This document shows positions 60,201 to 64,000 of a stretch of DNA of 64,000 nucleotides, one piece after another. Under the pieces are notes generated by a model that saw only the letters and a list, made by a program, of their open reading frames with translations, did not search any database and was not told where the DNA came from. Position numbers and translations under genes: made by a program. The stretch is taken from NCBI RefSeq assembly GCF_003626655.1, contig NZ_RBAN01000002.1:744001-808000 (forward strand). Reading direction: 5' to 3'. How positions within the stretch are numbered: the stretch's first letter is position 1; each line of letters starts with the position of its first letter. Source of the stretch: Micromonospora costi (GTDB lineage Bacteria; Actinomycetota; Actinomycetes; Mycobacteriales; Micromonosporaceae).

Positions 60201-63054
60201 TGCGCGGCCGGTGGACAGGCAGCCAACAGACGCGCGGCCGGCCGACACGCTCGCGGACGTCGCCCTGCTGAACGATGCCCAGCTGGGCGACGCGCCGCGA
60301 GTCGACGCGCCGTGGACCGACGCGCCGCGGACCGACGCGCCGCCGGCCGTGTCGCCGGGGCCGAGCGGTCCCGACGGAAGCGGCGCTGCCTCCGGGACCG
60401 CGGGCGCCCCGCCCGCCTGGACGGCCGGCGCGCCCGCCGCGGAAGCGGTAAGGACGACCTCCCAGCAACTCCCGGGCGAGCAGCACCGCGGTGAACCACC
60501 GGCGGCGACCGACCGCACGGTCGACACCCCGCGGAACGCCGAGCCGGCCGACCCGCCCCCAGCGTGGGACGCCGGGCCGGTCAGCACGCCGCCCGCGTGG
60601 AGCACCGCGACGGCCGACACGCCGCCCGCGTGGATCGCCGACCCGGTCGACACGCCAGCCCACCAGCCGCACAGCGCCGACCCGCACCCGCCCATGCCGG
60701 CGGAACCATCGGTCCCGCTCTCGACCGCCGGTGCCGCCGACCACGGTCACCCGGTTCCCGGCCACGACGAGGGCGGTCGGGAGGGCGACCAGGCTGCGTT
60801 TATCCCGGACGCGGCACCGGAGCCGGATGCCCGTTCGTTCCGCACGGAGCCCGACGAGTACCGGAACGCCACACCGCCGCCCGAACACCGGGCGGGTCCG
60901 GTCTCGGCGCCACCCGTCGAGGCCCGTTCCGGTGAGCCGCCGCATCCGGTGTCCGCGCCACCGGGCCCGGCCACCTCGTCGTCCACCCGTCCCGTCTCCG
61001 CGCCCCCGACCGCCCCGTCGGCAGAACCGGCTCGCCCGGTTTCCGCACCGCCCGCGGTGACACCGCCTTCGACGATGCTCGGGGAGAACCAGCCCGACGT
61101 GTCCGAGCCCTCCGCCAGCCCGGAGGCCACCGCACAGGCCGTCCCCGATCAGCGCGCCGCGGCCGAGCCGCCGCCCGCCCGGCCCGTGTCCGCCCCGCCG
61201 GCCGCACCCGTGTCGGGCGCGCCGGTGTCGGCAGTACCCGTGTCGGCAGTACCCGTGTCCGCCGCACCAGTGTCGGCAGTACCCGTGTCCGCCCTACCCG
61301 TGTCCGCCGCGCCGGTGTCGGCTGCGCCCGCCGGTTCCTCCGCCGCTCTGGACGCCGAGCCGCCCGCCGCGAATGCCGCCGAGCCCGTCTCGGCACCGCC
61401 CGCAGCACCCGTCCCGGCGCCGCCGGCACCCTCCGTGCCGGGACCGGCCGCCAGTCCCGTCTCGGCACCGCCCGCCGCGTCCGTCTCCGCACCGCCCGCC
61501 GGACCCGTGTCCGCGCCACCGGCCGGACCGGTATCCGCACCACCGGACAGGCCCGTCTCCGCGCCACCGGCCGCCTTCGTTTCCGCGCCACCCGCCGAGC
61601 AGGTCTCGGCACCACCGGCCGCCTCCGTCTCCGCACCACCCGCCGCCTCCGTCTCCGCACCACCCGCCGAGCAGGTCTCGGCACCACCCGCCGCGTCCGT
61701 CTCGGCACCACCGGCCGGACCCGTCTCCGCACCACCGGCCGGGCCGGGTCGGGTCGAGCAGGGCGACCCCGAGCAGGTGCTGGCGGCGTACCGCTGGCAG
61801 CTCGACCCGGCGACCCTCCGCGAGATCGTGGAGGAGCCCGACGAGCTGCGGACGGTACGGCGGCGGCTGACCGAGAAGCTGGGTACGGCCGTCGACAACC
61901 GGGCCCGCGCCCGGCTGCTCAGCCTGCGCGCGGTGGTGTCGCGGATCCTCGGCGAGCTGGACGACGCGCTCGCCGACGCGCGGCTGGCCCTCACGTACGC
62001 GGAGGCGACCGGGGAGCTGCGCCGAATCGCGCTCGCGCAGGCGCGGCTGGCGCACGTGCTCCGCTGGCGCGGCGAGTTCACCGAGGCGGACCAGCTCTTC
62101 GCGCGGGCCACCTCGCCGGAGCTGCCCGACCGGCTGCGGGCCGCGCTGCACGAACACGCCGGGCGGTCCTGCTTCGACCAGGGCCGGTACATGGAGGCGT
62201 GCCAGCACTTCGAGCAGGCGCTCGACCTGCGGGGCTCCGGGGACCCGGACCTGCTGGCCCGGGTCCGGCTCGCGCTCGACGCGGTGGCCGAGCGGGTCGC
62301 GACGGCGGGCTTCGGGCCGTACCCCCGCAGCCGGGACGAGGTGCTGGAGCGGATCCAACCCCCGGTGCCCGTGCGCGACGGCGGTCTCTGGGGTTACACG
62401 GACCCGGACGGCGACCTGGTGGTCCCGGCCCGGTACGCCGACGCCCAGCCGTTCGCCGAGGGGCTGGCGTGGGTGCGCCGGCCGCAGACCGAACGCTGGT
62501 CGTTGATCGCCCTGACCGGCACGACGGTGATCGAGCCGTCGTTCCTCGCGGTGCGCGCGTTCTCCGAGGGGCTCGCCTGGGTGGTGCGGGACGGCGCGGA
62601 GGGTTGGCTGGCCATCGACCCCACCGGCAATGTGGTGATCCCGCCGGGCTTCGCCGACGTACGCCCGTTCCGCCGTGGCGTGGCCGCGGTACGCCGCGAG
62701 GGGTGGGGCGCGGTCGACCGGACCGGGCGGATCGTGGTGCCGACCCGGTACCACAGTTTCCGCACCCCGCTGGCCGACGGACGCCACGTCGACGGCTTCA
62801 CCGACGAGGGCCTGGCCGTGGTGGAGCTGGCCGGCCGGCACGGTGTCGTGGACCACACGGGAGCCATGCTCGTGCCGCCGGTGCACCCGACGCTGGTCAT
62901 CCACCCCGTCGCGTTCCTGGTGGGCACCGGCGCCGGTCGGTGGGGCGCGCTCGACCGGCGCGGCAACCCGCTGATCGACCCGGTGCACCGCAGCGCCGAG
63001 GACCTGCTCGAGGAGATCGAGCGGCTGCTCACCGACGCGAACCCGGTGCTCTGA
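57223..63054 (+). CDS. Giant (1943 aa) Pro/Ala-rich repeat protein with TPR and WG-repeat C-terminus
   Basis: This cytoplasmic-looking protein has no signal peptide or membrane helix. The first 250 residues are Arg/Asp/Pro-rich; about 260-325 contain RYxD/VRHIDD repeats; about 500-605 hold at least a dozen GRPVSPAPPA units; about 910-1015 are TDARPTDARP-type repeats; and about 1315-1505 are VSAPPA repeats. Residues about 1515-1700 form tetratricopeptide-like helices (LARARLLSLRAVVSRILGELDDAL). Residues about 1715-1935 are six WG beta-repeats (GLWGYTDPDGDLVVPARY, then GEGLAWVVRDGAEG-type turns). The N-terminal three-quarters is probably disordered; the TPR-WG end is a folded interaction domain. 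ATG at 57223 fits. Function is unknown; WG repeats often occur in stress-related or protein-complex settings. Confidence 0.85.
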   Translation: MSSRYADRWQDPAEPSWMVEPTHEWHPQFPGQRYPGDIGVQHAPPPRGRASVVGRADVPPLAPTRPDGTYLGRSWDDEPLPDEPHGWDRRQDGLDGRRHGDEPYRRPHAEPAWPDERPAARPPGPDSRPGPDSRTQWADRRSRGEERTSRDNGWHWEGPPPERHDPRPSRAERGPAYPPAPPVSPAPRLDNGWMPEPDEAPPPRRREAGRPAADHERHPAEGGARPRYPWGHAERDLHPDDLRRPDEFRRPDGPRRTDGHSRSDGRRYADEPGWAGPMRHSEQSRYADTARYTDDVRHIDDVRHIDDVRYPGDVRYSDDARAGSASRAGEPPRYDDRPQHPVTRPRPEEERFRRPEHERDGQRRHEDDRPYRSGPPRPEDDQQRHPREAAGRAEPYTDRRSRGEARPEAYREPRPHPEHEGGLPWPPPGPVRPGWGAGHRPEPRPDQRRPVEPDQPSRGVERQDLPPRYDDPQRAPGRPRSGAPAGGPARDVPISGPPVSPAPPAGRPVSPAPDAGRPVSPAPPAGRPVSPAPPAGRSVPPGSDAGRPVSPASPAGRPVSPAPPAGRPVPSGSDAGRPVSPEPPAGRPVSPAPPAGRPVSPAAAGGPVPPVPGRPQPPVPPSHPAAPARPGGQRPVGEAPVSPAPVSPASTGPAPTAPPAGTAHRPPHGPVSPAPVSPAAAGPVPMPPGAAHRPPDRPVSATPVSPASGPTPVTAHRPPQGPMSGPPAGRPGAGFPRAPEPPAAAEAPTAAPPAANHPSAPPPYPGVRAEERRDVHPPAAGRPASTPADRAEDRYPRPPTADRPAPAAPTDRPPARPTDVPLSTPGTTPAGTTQAGTTPAGSGAHPAPTTEPAAPPRPGAPRVYVPPPPSEPTAPAFPREPDAGGAGAWFGQAQPAADETGSATTTAPPEPTGTRPTDSQPADAQPTDRQPADARPSETQPVEAPPADARQTDAPPADVRPTGARPTEARPTEARPTEARPTDAPPTGTEPTDARPVDRQPTDARPADTLADVALLNDAQLGDAPRVDAPWTDAPRTDAPPAVSPGPSGPDGSGAASGTAGAPPAWTAGAPAAEAVRTTSQQLPGEQHRGEPPAATDRTVDTPRNAEPADPPPAWDAGPVSTPPAWSTATADTPPAWIADPVDTPAHQPHSADPHPPMPAEPSVPLSTAGAADHGHPVPGHDEGGREGDQAAFIPDAAPEPDARSFRTEPDEYRNATPPPEHRAGPVSAPPVEARSGEPPHPVSAPPGPATSSSTRPVSAPPTAPSAEPARPVSAPPAVTPPSTMLGENQPDVSEPSASPEATAQAVPDQRAAAEPPPARPVSAPPAAPVSGAPVSAVPVSAVPVSAAPVSAVPVSALPVSAAPVSAAPAGSSAALDAEPPAANAAEPVSAPPAAPVPAPPAPSVPGPAASPVSAPPAASVSAPPAGPVSAPPAGPVSAPPDRPVSAPPAAFVSAPPAEQVSAPPAASVSAPPAASVSAPPAEQVSAPPAASVSAPPAGPVSAPPAGPGRVEQGDPEQVLAAYRWQLDPATLREIVEEPDELRTVRRRLTEKLGTAVDNRARARLLSLRAVVSRILGELDDALADARLALTYAEATGELRRIALAQARLAHVLRWRGEFTEADQLFARATSPELPDRLRAALHEHAGRSCFDQGRYMEACQHFEQALDLRGSGDPDLLARVRLALDAVAERVATAGFGPYPRSRDEVLERIQPPVPVRDGGLWGYTDPDGDLVVPARYADAQPFAEGLAWVRRPQTERWSLIALTGTTVIEPSFLAVRAFSEGLAWVVRDGAEGWLAIDPTGNVVIPPGFADVRPFRRGVAAVRREGWGAVDRTGRIVVPTRYHSFRTPLADGRHVDGFTDEGLAVVELAGRHGVVDHTGAMLVPPVHPTLVIHPVAFLVGTGAGRWGALDRRGNPLIDPVHRSAEDLLEEIERLLTDANPVL

Positions 63055-63130
63055 GACGGCCGAGCCGGGCGGCGGGTGACGGCCACAGCACACCGCGGGC
63101 GGCCCGTTGGGGCCTGCCGGGGGCCGGGTC

Positions 63131-63136
63131 TAGGGT
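63131..63136 (+). promoter_or_regulatory. -10 box (TAGGGT) for a leaderless aldo/keto reductase transcript
   Basis: TAGGGT ends 6 nt before the ATG at 63143. No Shine-Dalgarno sequence is seen. Confidence 0.5.
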
Positions 63137-63142
63137 CGGGTC

Positions 63143-64000
63143 ATGGAATTCCGTCACCTTGGCCGCTCCGGCCTGATGGTCAGTGAAATCTCGTACGGCA
63201 ACTGGATCACCCACGGCTCGCAGGTCGAGGAGGACGCCGCGTTCGCCTGCGTCCGGGCCGCCCTCGACGCCGGCATCACCACCTTCGACACCGCCGACGT
63301 GTACGCGGGCACCCGGGCGGAGGACGTGCTCGGCCGCGCGCTCGCCGACGAGCGGCGCGAAGGGCTGGAGATCTTCACCAAGGTGTACTGGCCGACGGGG
63401 CCGGGCCGCAACGACCGTGGCCTGTCCCGCAAGCACATCATGGAGTCGATCAACGGCTCGCTGCGCCGGCTGCGGACCGACTACGTGGACCTCTACCAGG
63501 CCCACCGCTACGACTACAGCACTCCGCTCGAGGAGACGATGGAGGCGTTCGCCGACGTCGTGCACTCCGGCAAGGCGCTCTACATCGGCGTGTCCGAGTG
63601 GACCGCGGCGCAGATCCGCGAGGCCCACAAGCTGGCCCGTGACCTGCACATCTCGCTGATCTCCAACCAGCCGCAGTACTCGATGCTGTGGCGGGTCATC
63701 GAGGGCGAGGTCGTGCCCACCAGCGAGGAGCTGGGTGTCGGTCAGATCGTCTGGTCGCCGATGGCGCAGGGCGTGCTGTCCGGCAAGTACCTGCCGGGCC
63801 AGCCGCCGCCGGCCGGCTCCCGCGCCACGGACGAGAAGTCGGGCGCGAACTTCATCGCCCGGTTCCTCAACGACGCGGTGCTGACCCGGGTGCAGCAGCT
63901 CCGGCCGCTGGCCGAGCAGGCCGGGCTCAGCATGCCCCAGCTCGCCATCGCCTGGGTGCTGCAGAACCCGAACGTCTCCTCGGCCATCATCGGCGCGTCC
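63143..64000 (+). CDS. Aldo/keto reductase (Kv-beta-like), truncated by window end
   Basis: At least 286 residues of an NADPH-dependent TIM-barrel oxidoreductase are present. The N-terminus MEFRHLGRSGLMVSEISYGNW and ITTFDTADVYAGTRAEDVLG (catalytic Asp and Tyr), TKVYWPTGPGRNDRGLSRKHI (catalytic Lys), and YQAHRYDYSTPLEETMEA are diagnostic of the Kv-beta / YghZ-like subgroup (AKR6). The C-terminal cofactor region (VLQNPNVSSAIIGAS) is cut at the window end. The start follows a leaderless promoter. Substrates are unknown. Confidence 0.93.
   Translation, partial: MEFRHLGRSGLMVSEISYGNWITHGSQVEEDAAFACVRAALDAGITTFDTADVYAGTRAEDVLGRALADERREGLEIFTKVYWPTGPGRNDRGLSRKHIMESINGSLRRLRTDYVDLYQAHRYDYSTPLEETMEAFADVVHSGKALYIGVSEWTAAQIREAHKLARDLHISLISNQPQYSMLWRVIEGEVVPTSEELGVGQIVWSPMAQGVLSGKYLPGQPPPAGSRATDEKSGANFIARFLNDAVLTRVQQLRPLAEQAGLSMPQLAIAWVLQNPNVSSAIIGAS

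Noticed and set aside
57223..63054. Several Pro/Arg-rich frames on both strands over the giant repeat gene, e.g. 58536-60695 minus and 57545-60271 plus
   Set aside because: They contain no domains and follow the repeat periodicity; only the frame ending at 63054 reaches the TPR and WG domains.

Overview
The window is very GC-rich, densely coding DNA with GTG/TTG starts, many apparently leaderless -10 boxes (TAnnnT followed 6-8 nt later by the start codon) and actinobacterial gene content: bcc-aa3 respiratory genes, PimB-like mannosyltransferase, DUF3043, a DUF574-type methyltransferase and a PfkB adenosine-kinase-like gene. The best guess is a Micromonosporaceae chromosome (Micromonospora/Salinispora type). 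No rRNA, tRNA, insertion sequence, phage gene or CRISPR array was found. This looks like a core chromosomal region with repeat-rich intergenic gaps.

Layout. 0-7.7 kb: Crp/Fnr regulator, a small acidic protein, a large adenylate-cyclase/AAA/TPR signalling ATPase with a double zinc ribbon, a PlsC acyltransferase and a DUF308-like membrane protein. 7.9-16.7 kb: trehalose-phosphate synthase otsA, then a six-gene minus-strand run (SRPBCC protein, Cys/Ala-rich protein, ROK glucokinase, endonuclease/phosphatase-fold protein, flavin monooxygenase, alpha/beta-hydrolase-fold protein lacking its nucleophile), divergent from an acyl-CoA synthetase. 16.7-23.2 kb: NarL-type two-component pair, a methyltransferase translationally coupled to a GGDEF-EAL protein, and a TetR-PlsC pair with twin operators. 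23.5-34.6 kb: PimB-like glycosyltransferase plus M48 protease, NYN-domain protein, DEDDh exonuclease/GIY-YIG fusion, a Rel paralogue, Nudix, nucleotidyltransferase, stand-alone Lrp/AsnC domain and a secreted DUF4142 protein.

34.9-45.5 kb is the respiratory block: ctaE-qcrC-qcrA-qcrB on the minus strand, a divergent CtaG-like gene, a receiver-like protein, trpD, then ctaF-ctaC. ctaD (subunit I) is not here. Between trpD and ctaF lies a roughly 2 kb repeat island surrounding one 67-residue zinc-ribbon gene. 45.7-54.2 kb: cysteine desulfurase-tusA sulfur-relay pair, adenosine-kinase-like gene, erpA-type Fe-S carrier, glycerate kinase, nadA (an Fe-S enzyme), murA, DUF3043 and an XRE-cupin regulator. 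54.2-64 kb: a three-gene ABC-2 exporter divergent from a 1943-residue Pro/Ala-rich, TPR and WG-repeat protein, then an aldo/keto reductase cut by the window end.

The most notable non-coding content is several families of long imperfect palindromes carrying GATC, placed preferentially between convergent genes, and several minisatellite-like arrays. The most unusual proteins are the giant repeat/WG protein, the nucleophile-less hydrolase, the Rel paralogue with an intact hydrolase but altered synthetase, and the cyclase whose zinc ribbons lie upstream of any canonical start codon.
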